Shown: positions 1-11,190 of the stretch, piece after piece
Layout of the letters: each line of letters opens with the position of its first letter
Numbering within the stretch: position 1 is the stretch's first letter
DNA from: Actinernus sp. WN-2022
Lineage: Eukaryota > Cnidaria > Anthozoa > Actiniaria > Actinernidae
Direction: 5' to 3'
Assembly: GCA_030867875.1 (NCBI GenBank)
Contig: JAOWCC010000936.1
Location: 75,425,032-75,489,031 of the forward strand
Length of the DNA stretch: 64,000 nt
The notes under the pieces: generated by a model
What the model saw: the letters and a program-made list of their open reading frames with translations, nothing else
The model's database searches: none
Told to the model about the DNA's origin: nothing
Made by a program: the position numbers and the translations under genes

Positions 1-1318
1 AATTTTGAAAACAAACAAAGCTATTGGTTTAGACCGAATCAGCTGGAGGCTACTAGTGACTCGGCTGTGTGTATGACTCCTGACCCGCAGTTTTAACCAA
101 ACTGTTTAATCGTTCTCTGGACTCAAGTATTTTCCCAGCCATCTGGAAACAGTTACCACCCTGTTTAAATCCGGCGATCGCTCTGATTTTAACAATTACA
201 GGCCTATCACAATTATATTCTACCTGCTGTAAGTAAGATTCTTGAAAGGGCTGTACATCGACAACTCTACGGCTATCTCTCGTAAGAGAAAATCCTCACA
301 CCTAATCAGTTTGGTTTCCGCCCGAGGTTATCTACTGAAATTGGCTTAGCACACTTCACTGACAACATTCTACAACACGTGGACAATGGCAAGGTGACTG
401 GTGCAGTATTCTTAGACCTGTCCAAGGCTTTTGTGACTGTGGACCACAACCTTTTGCTGACAAAGCTCAAGGCCATTGGTGCTTGCAGTGAAGTTGTAAA
501 TTGGTTTACCTCCTACCTTGATAACCGACACCAGATATCTGCAATAGGCGACTGAGTCTCAGTCCTTTTCGTGCTCAGTGGGAGTTGTCGTGCCACAGGG
601 AGTATTCTCGGTCCTCTCTTGTTCTTGGTTTACGTCAATGACCTTCCTATTACTGTAGATCATTGCCAAGTGACCATGTACGCTGATGACACCGTGGTAT
701 ACTGTAGCCGTCCTTCTATCAATGACATCGAACATTGCTTAAGTCACTGATGACTTGGCAAAATTGGCCTCTTGGTTTCGTATACATCGCCTGACTTTGA
801 ATACTTCTAAATCTAGGTTTATGTTAATAGGACGTCCACATAAACTGAAATCTTGCTCTAGCATCGATGTCATTATAGCCGGACAACGTGCCCCTCGAAC
901 GCTCTGACAATATCAAGTACCTCGGTATTATAATTAATAAGCATATGACTTCGCATGACCTGGTAGAGGCCTTATCTATTAAAGTAAACCCAAGGATTGG
1001 CCTGGTCAAGCGTATCAGGCACTTATTGCCCCTCGAGACACGCCTTACTTTGTATAATAGTTTAGTATGTCCACTTTTTGACTACCGCTGATGCAATATG
1101 GGGTGACAAATACAACTCAACCCTCATAGACGATCTTCAGATTTTGCAAAATAAGGCGGCCAAGATAATTCTTGAATTTACCTGCTTAAAGTTCTTCAGC
1201 ACAAGCCTTGTCAAATCTCAATTGGCCTACTCGTTCCAAACGTCGTCTTGTACATCGTCATATTTTAATATATAAGTATGTTAATGGACTCATTGATTAT
1301 AAACCAAACTCGTTGCAT
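1..1318 (+). pseudogene. Decayed CR1/Jockey-type LINE reverse transcriptase
   Basis: Reading across frames gives a non-LTR retrotransposon reverse transcriptase. The A-box LDLSKAF lies near 411-431, a [17 protein letters not shown] stretch near 610-650, and the catalytic YADD near 679-690. Downstream, 888-1091 encodes the usual thumb region (YLGIIIN, then RHLLPLETRLTLYNSLV). At least four frameshifts or stops interrupt it, so no functional protein is made. The 5' part, including any endonuclease, lies outside the window or is lost. The clade assignment (CR1, Jockey or Rex-like) is inferred from motif spacing and the C-terminal remnant that follows. Confidence 0.8.
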
Positions 1319-1633
1319 GGCACTACCCAACACACGCTATGACGTAGCTAGCGTCTAATACGCATGCTCACATCTTATTACCGGTAGAGTGGCAACCATG
1401 TACAGCTGTTTCGTCCTTGTTAGGACTCATCAGCATGGCATAGCCCCCAAGACCGTCAGCCTCACTTTAGATCATAGGCCTCAGAATCTGGTTATTCTAG
1501 CGGCGAGCTCGAAAGCTGCTTTAAACCCCAGCCACCACGCTACACGTGCCATTTCCATTTTGCACTACCAGATCCTCTTCGGAGAGATCCACATTGCTAT
1601 AGCGCTTGTTCACATCTCTAGCTCCCACACGTG
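1319..1633. other. Short unassigned insertion within the LINE
   Basis: The LINE coding match stops near 1318 and its C-terminal segment resumes near 1634. The roughly 300 bp between them has no LINE similarity that I can see and is GC-richer than its surroundings. It is probably a small inserted repeat, although I found no inverted ends or duplication to prove it. Confidence 0.35.
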
Positions 1634-1986
1634 ACATTCACATGTATAATACAAGAAGAAAGAACGATTTTAGACTTCCAATAATCAAACTTAATTATGG
1701 CAAACAACATTTATTGTACCAAGGTTTTAGTGAATGGAATACTTTAGATAATTCGTTGCGGGAAATCGAATCCCTAACTCTTTTTAAACAAAATGTCAAA
1801 AGACATGTTTTTGAATTGCCTCATACATTTTAGCTCTAGTCACTCTATAAATGTATTTTTAGCCTAGTTTTTAACTCTAGATTATTAATGTATTTTTATT
1901 TTTGTTTCTTATTTATGTTATGCAGGGCTCTATTGAAAAACTCTTCGGAGACAGATTCTCTGCTATAAATAACATTATTATTATTA
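1634..1986 (+). pseudogene. LINE C-terminal tail and 3' end
   Basis: The frame at 1642-1833 encodes a peptide with HMYNTRRKNDFRLP, GFSEWNTLDNSLRE and a terminal FK-rich stretch. This is the characteristic extreme C-terminus of CR1/L2/Jockey-like ORF2 proteins. It ends in a stop near 1833, followed by a short UTR and a (TTA)n-like tail near 1970-1986, the type of simple-repeat 3' end these elements carry. It belongs to the same copy as the reverse transcriptase remnant upstream. Confidence 0.7.
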
Positions 1987-2199
1987 TATTATGGTTGTAT
2001 TCACAGGCTATAAATCTATATAGGATGTACACTGAAAAATCTCTATAGAATGTGCACTGAAAAAAAAAATCGTGCAGAGCTATCGCCTTAAAAAACAAAT
2101 TCTTACAGAACTCGCACTGCTAAAAAAAAAATTCGTGCACAAAAAGTTTTCCACCCCCCCTCCCAGGATTTCTAATGGTCCACCCCTTAGTTCATTGTT

Positions 2200-2345
2200 A
2201 TTATGTTGTGCCAAATAAGGGCATCACCTGATGTATGTATGTTCGCTAGTTAATGAAGTAAAGGACCCCGGATGTTCTTCCGGTAATGGCAAAATACGAA
2301 TGCATGGTTCTCGTGTTTCTTAATTTCTAATCGAGGAATATTCCC
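2200..2345 (+). repeat. Possible Copia LTR or leader
   Basis: A segment beginning TGTTATGTTGTGCC precedes the Copia-type gag start by about 150 bp, where a 5' LTR or leader would be expected. No second copy was found in the window and no primer-binding site was recognised, so the assignment rests on position only. Confidence 0.3.
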
Positions 2346-2350
2346 CCATC

Positions 2351-2690
2351 ATGACGAGTCAAGGGAATCCAACAGGTTATGGGCCCAGTAGAGAGCTTCC
2401 AGGAAGATATGCGAGATTAGTTTTCGATGGGGATGAACGTAAATACGAACAATGGGAAGTTAAATTCCTCGGGTATATGAAATTGCACAAACTGAAAGAA
2501 ACACTCGTGTCTGACGATGAAGTGAACGCGAACAAGAACGAAGAAGCTTTCGTCGACGAACTTATTCAGTTTCTCGATGATAAAAGCCTCTCACTGGTGA
2601 TGAGAGATGCCATAGACGATGGGAGAAAAGCGTTGAACATTTTGATGACTCATTATGCAGGTAAAGGCAAACCCAGGATTATTACTCGGG
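2351..2690 (+). pseudogene. Copia-type gag, N-terminal part
   Basis: An ATG at 2351 opens a reading frame with the motifs DGDERKYEQWEVKFLGYMK and then ALNILMTHYAGKGKPRI. This is the N-terminal half of a Ty1/Copia gag protein of the UBN2/DUF4219 type (family from general knowledge). Similarity stops near 2690, after which the frame runs into unrelated sequence and a stop at 2716. The rest of the same domain resumes near 4923, so the gene is interrupted by about 2.2 kb. Confidence 0.7.
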
Positions 2691-2746
2691 CTGCCTGTGG
2701 CAGCGCCGAGTCTTAAAATGCAAGTCGTTATTATTATTATTATTTT
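2673..2746 (+). repeat. Possible LINE 3' end with (TTA)n tail
   Basis: At the point where gag breaks, a short GC-rich stretch is followed by AAATGCAAGTCG and a TTATTATTATTATTATT tail. This resembles the 3' end of a 5'-truncated LINE and may mark the insertion that split gag. No target duplication was identified. Confidence 0.35.
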
Positions 2747-4922
2747 TATTTCATGTCGCACGGGTTCTGCGCATGCGTTAAAGGTCAAATTAAAACCAAT
2801 CAAATTGCACTGTGCTGGTCACGCAACAATCGCCAGGTTAATGTATTTACATAATTAAATACAGTAAATCAAGATGGTGGACGACGGCGCGAGGAATTTT
2901 CTCTCAAATTTGGAGTCCCATCTCTCAAATGTAAGCAGTTTAATGTTTTATTTAAGTTCACTCGTGCGAAAGCCTTCCAACACTCCCAACAGGCTCAGGA
3001 TATTTCAACTGGCGCTCTTGTTGGAGGTACGTTTCGTAGGTAATAAACACTCACTCGGCACAGAATATGATGACCGAAGCAGTTATTCAACTCTCACGGT
3101 AAACAAGACTCCTCTCACGGCCGAGATTTTGGTTCGAGAAATTAAAGGCTTCCAACAGTTCCCTTTATAGTTCTGTAATATAATGAGCAGACTGCAGTTT
3201 TGGGAAGGAGGGTAAAAGCTTCAAATAGAGATAAACAAAACGGGCATTTCAGTTAATAATCTTTAGTCCAACAAATACCGATATGGATGCGATCAAAGAG
3301 CCGCAGGGTAGAAAGAACAGTAGAGAAATACAGTGATAGCTCCATCATAGGTGGACAGGATACAACTTATAATATGGGACAAATATAAACATAAATTTGA
3401 GACACTCATCTATTAGTACTCTGAACCTGCAGAACAGCAGACTAAATTAGGACCGAATTCGTATTTTTTTCGATAAAAAAAAAGAATCAATGCCTTCAGC
3501 TGCTTCAGTAAGATTCCTAGTCATATCAGTAATGGTGACTATACCAAGCATTGTTGCTGGGGGAGATGTAAGAGTGAATCCGGCGCTCAAAGAGATATGT
3601 CTCGGAGAATGAAGCATCGTTCAGTACACCGCTAGTAGATCAGGTTTCTCATCTTTTCTCGGCCTTTTTGATCACTCACAGGAGGAGCTTTTCTGTTCCA
3701 AAACCTTTACAGCAAATTCAGTGAGAAATGTCAGCATTGGATAAATGTTTGTACAAGAGACCTTAAAAGCACAGAACAACGAGACTAGGTCTGGCAATGA
3801 AACGTAAGTGGCTATAAATTACTGAAACCCTGACTATGTATCCACTAGTAAACAATGAGAAGGAACTACTGTTCAACCATTAAGTTTACTTGAATTTATC
3901 AGTGGATTCTAAATAAATTTTGGAGGCAAAGCCTACATCTACAATGCTTTGATTTATTTTCTGAGCACAAATGAAGTTAATTTCTTTCGGAGCTGCAGGT
4001 ATTAAATTTGAAAACTCGATAAATGCAAACAATAACATAATGGTTTGAAAGAGCACACCAACATAAGCAAGATTGCTGAATTTTAGGATGCTATCAGTTC
4101 ATAGTTTTAATGTATATGCTCTTCCAGCCATAACAGCTTTGGTCTCCGATGAGTTTTATTGAAGAAGATGATTGTACTCGGCATGCGGCTACATTCTTTT
4201 GTTTTTGCCTTAATACAGGAAAACCTGACCTTTGTAACTTTTCAATGTTTAGGTGAAGTCTTACAACGATATTGCATGGGAAAAGATGAGTTTGGGATAC
4301 AGTTTAAATAGGACTTGACAGTCTATATAGTAAGCATGTCTCGTTGGTTGGCCAGCGAAGATGCAAAACTCGCTTGACAAGATCAACGTTTGTCGCTTTG
4401 TTTCAATCCTCTGTATTTCAGCCAAAGTTTAAGCTGTTCGACAGTATAATCATCAGGTTCCCTTTCAAAATATGGTCCAGGAAAGCAGTCATTTCTGGTA
4501 GAATAGACAGAGGACGAACTGAAGTGCTAGTCAATTCTTGTAAGTTGATACAAGAAAAGCGGTTTGTTTGTCTGAGTCTTGGCGGGGGGTCTAGACTTGT
4601 GACGTAATTACCGCGCTCTGCTATAAGCGTGCGTAACATGAACATGAATATTAAAGTAGAGGTCAACTTCTTTAATTTACATACACGAGAAAAACAAAAA
4701 TATTAAATTACATATATATATATACTAGGGGAGCAGAGAATGAATGTCACCGCGCTACCAGCCACTCCTAAAGACTGCTAAATTCAGCTAATAATTATTC
4801 CCTTCGGTTATTACTAGAGGATTTCAAATGAAAGTGTAATTTCATCTTCAATCTCATGTGGCCCGAGTGAAAGCCCAGATGGGATCTTGTTTCATTAATG
4901 ACACAGAACTCACTTCGTTAGT
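2691..4922. other. 2.2 kb insertion splitting gag; one promoter/exon-like spot
   Basis: The insertion has no long reading frame. Near 2766-2780 there is a GCGCATGCGT site (NRF1-like). At 2874 an AAGATGG start opens a short 57 bp frame that ends at an AAT/GTAAGC splice-donor-like site near 2931. This looks like a captured promoter plus first exon, although it could be chance. The remainder (2932-4922) is AT-rich sequence in which I recognise nothing. Confidence 0.4.
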
Positions 4923-5100
4923 AAATTAAAGTCGTCAAACGAATCTGTAACTGACTATGTTATCAGGGCGGAGACTGCGGCAGCAGCCCTTAGAAATGCT
5001 GGAGAAAATGTGACTGATAGTTTGCTGATTGCCATGGTATTAAAAGGCCTGCCGAACAGTTACAAATCCTTTATTGTAGTCGTAACTCAGCAATTAAGAA
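4923..5100 (+). pseudogene. Copia-type gag, continued after insertion
   Basis: The frame from 4923 reads KLKSSNESVTDYVIRAE, then LIAMVLKGLPNSYKSF and VVVTQQL. This is the standard continuation of the Copia gag core that was cut off near 2690. A likely single-base shift follows near 5095. The next residues in another frame (AFKKLKTA) could still be gag, so the exact border with the inverted arm that begins here is uncertain. Confidence 0.65.
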
Positions 5101-6650
5101 AGCATTCAAAAAGTTGAAAACGGCCCAAACAATGATTGGTATACGCGACAACAATGTTGTCAAAATTAACCAATTATGTGTACCGAATACCGGAAGCGTT
5201 GCATAGAAATTTATGCCTGAAGACAGAAACAGAACTGAAGATCAAACGGGGAACTGAGTGATTCTGCTTGACATGCAATCAAGACGGCAAAACTAAAGAT
5301 CGAACGGGCTTTATAGACTCGACCTCAACGGGTTTACGTGCATAAATGTGTAGACAGAAACAGAACTGAAGCCGCTTGACATGCGTGCAATCAAGACGCC
5401 AAGACTGAAGATCGAACTTGAACTGGTTTACGGGCAAGATCAGTCAAGAGTCTTATTATGTCTCTGTACGTTTATCAGTAGTTAGATAGTCCATCATAGC
5501 TACTCAGATTATTTTATTTCATTTTTTTATTGCATCGCCAATAGGATATTGTAAACGTCAGTTATCATAAATGTTTAGTGAGGAAAAGGACGTTTTTAGG
5601 ACGTGGTAATAATAGACCATTTTCCTGTCGTTTTTTACCAATCCCAACAATTCTAAAAAAAAACTTTCGTGTCTGTTTCTCTTGAATACGGTCACATAAA
5701 CACCAATAGGATATTGTAAACTAGTTATCATAAATATATAGTTTGGAAAAGGACATTTTTAGCTCGTGGTAATAGGACCATTTTCCTGTCGTTTTTTACC
5801 AATCCTAACAATTATTTTAAAAAAGTATTGTGTGTGTGTGTTTCTCTTTAATACGGTCACATAAACACCAAGAGTATATTGTAAATAAGTTATCATAAAT
5901 GTTTAGTGAGGAAAAGGACATTTTTAGCTCGTGGTAATAATAGACCATTTTCCTGTCGTTTTTCACCAATCCCAACAATTCTAAAAAAAAACTTTCGTGT
6001 CTGTTTCTCTTGAATACGGTCACATAAACACCAATAGGATATTGTAAATGAGTTATCATAAATGTTTAGTGAGGAAAAGGACATTTTTAGCTCGTGGTAA
6101 TAATAGACCATTTTCCTGTCGTTTTTTACCAATCCCAACAATTCTAAAAAAAAAAACTTTCGTGTCTGTTTCTCTTGAAAACGGTCACATAAATACCAAC
6201 GGGATATTGTAAACTAGTTATCATAAATATTTAGTTTGGAAAAGGACATTTTTAGCTCGTGGTAATAATAGACCATTTTCCTGTCGTTTTTCACCAATCC
6301 CAACAATTCTAAAAAAACACTTTCGTGTCTGTTTCTCTTGAATACGGTCACATAAACACCAATAGGATATTGTAAATGAGTTATCATAAATGTTTAGTGA
6401 GGAAAAGGACATTTTTAGCTCGTGGTAATAATAGACCATTTTCCTGTCGTTTTTTACCAATCCTAACAATTCTTTTAAAAAAAGTGTTGTGTGTGTGTGT
6501 TTCTCTTTAATACGGTCACACAAACCCCAATAGGATATTGTAAATGAGTTATCATAAATGTTTAGTGAGGAAAAGGACATTTTTAGCTCGTGGTAATAAT
6601 AGACCATTTTCCTGTCGTTTTTTACCAATCCCAACACTTCTTAAAAAAAT
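5101..6650 (-). repeat. Left arm of large inverted repeat (foldback-like)
   Basis: This segment is repeated in inverted orientation at 19681-21180, about 13 kb away. The outer ends read AGCATTCAAAAAGTTG on this side and AGCAGTCAAAAAGTTG at the far end of the other arm. From outside inward, each arm has about 400 bp of mostly unique sequence with internally repeated CAGAACTGAAG blocks, then a tandem array. Long inverted repeats built of tandem subrepeats are the hallmark of Foldback-type DNA elements (established knowledge). I see no transposase in the interior and no clear target duplication. Confidence 0.7.
5560..6650 (-). repeat. Tandem array of ~163 bp, seven copies
   Basis: The landmark CCATTTTCCTGTCG recurs near 5617, 5780, 5945, 6109, 6273, 6437 and 6603, a period of about 163-166 bp. 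Each unit contains TTATCATAAATGTTTAG, a TACGGTCACA block and a T/A run. Open frames in the minus direction are by-products of the repeat period, not genes. The same units recur inverted at 19690-20740. Confidence 0.85.
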
Positions 6651-6780
6651 GTATCAAAATGATCTATTTTATGCAAAATAAAGACTCACAACAGCCAGAT
6701 CTAAAAACATACAATCATACAATCAAGACTGACAACTGAAGAGCTCACACTATTTGGTAGGAGTGGTTATTGATAAATAT

Positions 6781-7090
6781 CAGGAGTATATTATAGAGGA
6801 GTGTTCCTCTTCCCATATTATATTGTCACGCCACACTGTAGACGGTAGAGTTATTTTTAGCATAGAGCTTCCCGCGAGAAGAAACAAAGGCCGTCACTTT
6901 TAACCAATCAGGATGCACTGAAAAATTGTAATTAACACGGTTCAAACTGCTAAAAAATACTAAAGCGCAAGAGAACAAAAGACAACGTAATCGCATACCA
7001 GAACTTCGCGGCTATAAATAGACACACCACCTATAGCTACTGTGTTAGGGGCCAACACAGGGCACATGAACACTGTGTAATATACTCCTG
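6781..7090. mobile_element. 310 bp MITE with 7 bp target duplication
   Basis: Terminal inverted repeats CAGGAGTATATTA and TAATATACTCCTG (extending to a GTGTTC block) bound a non-coding 310 bp element. The flanks repeat TAAATAT at 6774-6780 and 7091-7097. A CAGG terminus and a 7-8 bp duplication suggest a hAT- or P-like non-autonomous element. The superfamily is an inference. Confidence 0.75.
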
Positions 7091-7195
7091 TAAATATATA
7101 TAATTTTTCAGAACATATCACAGGCATGTTAGAAAGCCAGTAAACGCAACGTAGTTCTGATGCGAATGAGGAACCTTCATCCCAGTCGAAGCTGA

Positions 7196-7378
7196 GGGAC
7201 TGGTCATTGATTAGAGGGGGGGGGGGGGGTGCAAATGAAAAACGCCATGCTCAATTTTTGATGACCCCTCCCCCCAATTCCCCTCTAGCTTACTATGGCC
7301 CCCTAATTTGCTGCATGAAAACTGGGTACCCTCCCTCTATTTGCACCAGCCCTCCCCCTCTAAATATTGACCGGTCCC
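7196..7378. mobile_element. Small MITE with G-rich subtermini
   Basis: GGGACTGGTCATTGATTAG at the left pairs with the inverted CTAAATATTGACCGGTCCC at the right. The subterminal G-run near 7214-7230 pairs with C-runs near 7350. The element is about 183 bp and non-coding, and no convincing target duplication was seen. Confidence 0.6.
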
Positions 7379-7499
7379 AGGAGCCCATAACCAGGAGCGT
7401 CCAATCTCCTATACAGGTGTCACAGCGTTTTTACAAGTTGGGCTATTTTTAGACTATTTCTCCCGCCAAATTGTGGGTTGCACCGTGGGGGGAACAAAA

Positions 7500-7577
7500 G
7501 AGTATGGTATGGCGTATAACATGACATGTTAAATAAAAATGCCAATTATACGGTCATCTACAAAGTCAATAAGTTGA
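7500..7577 (+). repeat. Dispersed ~75 bp repeat, copy 1
   Basis: The block GTATGGCGTATAACATGACA followed by an ATACGGTCATCTACAAAGTC-like tail occurs here, at 9478-9548 and at 19621-19695, always in the same orientation. Copies 1 and 2 flank the 1.86 kb element between them. Function unknown. Confidence 0.7.
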
Positions 7578-7597
7578 ACATATATAATATATAATAC

Positions 7598-9454
7598 CAG
7601 AAGTCCATAACCAGAAGTGTCCATCTGTATTGGGGTAGCGGCCCATCAGTTTACAGAGTAGTCTATTTTTAGAAATGCTAATCTCAAATTTCGCGGGGAA
7701 AATCAATGGCGGACATTGGGCCGGGTCAGATGCGAGAGTCATGGCTCCGGGGGGGCACTCATGTACACGACGTAAATGAGATGTACGGCGGTACCGGATA
7801 AAGGTTTGAGCCCAATTTGGCAAACTAAGTCTTGTTTTGGAGCAAATCAACTATCAATTCGGGTTGATTTTCATAAATTTTATTGGAAATTCTGGTTAAT
7901 AAAAACACCTTCATTACATTTTATTTTGCAAACTGGGTCGGGCTCTGAAGACGATACCTCACATACCTCCCCTTTATCATCAGAGTTATGCAAGCAGTGC
8001 CCCCCGGTTTGAAGCTCAGTACATACAGGTCGCCGAGCGGTGCTACAAACTACAAAGCTAAGTACGGTGGCAACTGTCGGGCTTTTGACGACTAAAATTG
8101 AAGATATTGGAATTGTAATGAAACGAAATGTGTAGACTGATCATCTGTGCCTCTGCTAATGGATCTTGGGGTGATTGAAGAAAGTTAAAAGTGATTTTCA
8201 AGTCTTCAAGTGTCGACTAGTGACGAGTATAAAAGTTTGAATTATGAATGAAAACGGAACCGAACATTCACATTCATCTGGCCAGGAACAACTGACATTA
8301 TACAAAGACAAAATTAAATCAAAGTAAGCCAAGTTTACTTTTAATTTTTTATTTAATTGTTTTTGTTTTTAATCCATTGAAATCGGCCTTTGAAACTCGG
8401 TCGCATATGACCCGTTGCCGTAGGGCAGTTGATTCAAATCTTCTAATAATCTTGTTCACTGGTTGCCTGAAGAAAAAACCCTTGTTTGTACTAATTTTAA
8501 GAACTGGAATTTCATTTCCAGCTGCGATAGTTGCGTTCAGTTTTCTAGTTTTCGATTGTAAAGTTTATTCTTGGAGATGTATAACAGTTAGTGTCTTTAA
8601 TAAAACAGCAAAGTGACAACTGTTTCATTGTTTGATTGTGCTTCATGAACTGCCTGAAATCAAACTTTGCTTCTTGCTAGTGTTAATGTAAAAGAAATTG
8701 ACTTTTTTCACAGTTTATAGCTATTTTCTTTCAGTTCCAGTCAATTATTAAGCCTTGCTTGGAGATTTGCCGGGCTGTTCTTTTATCTGCCAAACGCAAA
8801 TTACTTACAGGATTTTCAAATATTCACTTGAGCTCAACTCAAAGACAAAGTAAACAAATTCGGTGCACTTAATTACTCTTGAGAGAACATGTGATTGTCT
8901 TTTTCAGTACATTTCTTAAGTCCTATTATAAACAAAAATAGCATGATTTGTATGTGATATTTATCACTTGCTGTATTTATGCCAAATATCACTACAAAAA
9001 TCTGTGTTTATGAACCAAAAGACAAAACTTAGCTTCGTTCTGTATACATCACACAAGTGCTGTAAACACGAAGTCTGAAACGGACGAAACGGGAAAATAA
9101 AAGGTTACAAAGGAACCACATGTTCTGGTTTATAATGGTCTTTCCTGAACATGTGGTGCTCACCAGTTCTTGCCTGTTATAAATGCGAAATAGCTGATTA
9201 TCAAGAAGTTTCTACACTAACAAGTAGCATTCGCTCGCCTTGTCCGCCAAAATTTTGTCGCATATATAATTAACTGTACAATATTACAAACAAAGGAAAT
9301 CGCTGTATTAGCCAATCAGGTACTGCTGATAAATTTTCGAAGAATATGATTGGCTGCGAGATGGCGGGAAAAGCTTTCTATAAATAGACTACTCTGTAAA
9401 CTGATGGGCCAAACCCTATAGTGGGAGATGGACACTTCTGGTTATGGACTTCTG
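7598..9454. mobile_element. 1.86 kb non-autonomous DNA transposon
   Basis: Inverted termini CAGAAGTCCATAACCAGAAG (7598 onward) and the complementary end at 9454 extend for about 75 bp with small differences, including the subterminal CAGTTTACAGAGTAGTCTAT block. ATAATAC flanks both ends (7591-7597 and 9455-9461). The interior holds no transposase frame; the longest frames are short and unrecognised. Superfamily not assignable beyond a 7-8 bp target-duplication class. Confidence 0.75.
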
Positions 9455-9477
9455 ATAATACAAGAAATCGGAATCTG

Positions 9478-9548
9478 TGGTATGGCGTATAACATGACAT
9501 GTATCCAAAAATGACAAATATACGGCCATCTACAAAGTCAATAGGTTA
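9478..9548 (+). repeat. Dispersed ~75 bp repeat, copy 2
   Basis: Same block as 7500-7577, with several substitutions. It begins 17 bp after the right target duplication of the 1.86 kb element. Confidence 0.65.
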
Positions 9549-10378
9549 TGGATCAAGCCCGGTTAAAATTTAAAACCATGTGTGTTTAGTTTAGATTGAG
9601 AGTTAATACTTTTGACTTAAGCCTGAGCTAGACAATGACTGTTTGTAAAATTCCTAACATGCTGCGAAACAGGAAACAACGTGTAACAAATACGAATATA
9701 GGCCGATTTGAATTTATCATAATCATTTTGAATGAAACATCTAACTTCAGAAACAACCACTAAAGGGTGCTTAATTGTGTCATAAAAACATAAGGCTATA
9801 GTATGACTAAGTGGAGTAATCAAATGAGCTCATTTGGAATTTTAATAACGAGTGGAGAATACGAAGGACTGGCTGTTTAACTCTTCTCATCAGGGGTCAA
9901 AAGTTAAACAGGGTTGTATAGTGGCCAAAAAAAGATGAATTTGACAATGTTAAAATGAAATGAGGACCGAAATTAAATAGAGGTTGGATTTAGTTACTAA
10001 ACAACCATATGTTTCAAACCCAAAGGCGCCATGAGTTGACCCTACATACCCAGTCTACGTTGTGTATCCATTCGTTATTGAGTTGGCAACGATAAGTTAA
10101 AAGGTTATGGTGAGCGAAATGATTATCTTACCTGATTAATGTGCAGAAAGGGGGAAACAAAAGGCGAGACAGGAACAGAAGACCAGGACCGAAATATAAA
10201 AGTCTGCGCGCTCACGAACGGTTTTGATGAATGTTTCCTAAAATGATGCGTTGTTTGTTGGAGCCAATGAGCTCGCTCGTAACAGGATACAAGTGCGGAT
10301 GTGGAGGTAGGCGACGATAGATGCTAGAAAGGTATGGTAGGTAACTAAAAAACCGTGGCTAAGAGGCTCGAGTAGTAT
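9549..10378. other. No gene seen
   Basis: AT-rich sequence. I recognised no coding, RNA or repeat structure here. Confidence 0.5.
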
Positions 10379-11190
10379 GCGTTTAGAGCAGTATTCAGTT
10401 TAATAAATAAAGACTCAAAGTCATGATTAATAATATTATCGGCTAAATCATATTAAGATAAGCGTGAAATACAATTTTTTGTGTTTGAAATTTTATATCC
10501 AAAGCATTGTTTGGATAGGTTATGTTTTAATGTAGTGTTTAAATTTATTTGTTTCAACACGGATTTAGTTAAGAGGTTTGATTAGCAAGGACTAGTTTAA
10601 AATAGCATATTATTACAATGTGATTATGTATTGGCTAGGTTATGTGCAAGTTATGTAAAGTCTCCATTTAAGTACTTTAACGAGACCGTTTGGAAATATT
10701 AGATATATAGTTGCGTTATTGCATGATATAGTAATCAGTTTTAGGCATAGCGACGGGTTAATAAAATATGTTTAAATACTGGTTCACATTAAAGCGTTTA
10801 GAGCAATGTTAATAACATATAATTTACATGTAAAAAGCTTTATATTCAGGGCACTGTTTGAATTCGTTATGTTAAACTGGAACGGTTTAGTTATGGCATT
10901 GTTTAGATCATTAGAGTCAGTTAAAAGGTATGATTTACATGGACTAGTTTAAAGATACTGAACATATTATTAGAGTATTATATACGTACAAACATGTTTC
11001 AAATTATGGTTCATACATGTATTGAAGCATTTAGAGCAGTATGCAGTTTAAAAGATAAATTATTTTATAAAACCGTTAAATTTAGATACAAGGTGTTGAG
11101 ACTTTAGTGTTAATAACATATCATTTACATGTATAAAATTGTTTTTTATATCCAAGAGGCACTGTTTGAATAAGTTATGTTTAACTGTAG
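10379..11190 (+). repeat. Degenerate tandem repeat, target of the Gypsy insertion
   Basis: Landmarks recur in the same order: GCGTTTAGAGCAGTATTCAG near 10379 and a near copy near 11028; TTAATAACATAT plus a TTTACATGTA block near 10809 and 11108; and GCACTGTTTGAAT...GTTATGTT near 10850 and 11159. Related sequence (GGATTTAGTTATGGCATTG) continues after the Gypsy element near 19170. The period is irregular (roughly 300-340 bp) and the copies are strongly diverged. Confidence 0.6.

Noticed and set aside
5817..6637. Minus-strand open frames with a repeated peptide (LGLVKNDRKMVYYYHELKMS)
   Set aside because: They arise because the ~163 bp tandem unit lacks stops in one frame. The same peptide appears in the inverted array at 19.8-20.4 kb, and there is no start context or conserved gene structure.
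7566..8012. Short frames at the left of the 1.86 kb transposon
   Set aside because: No transposase motif; the frames cross the inverted end and are not conserved between the two termini.
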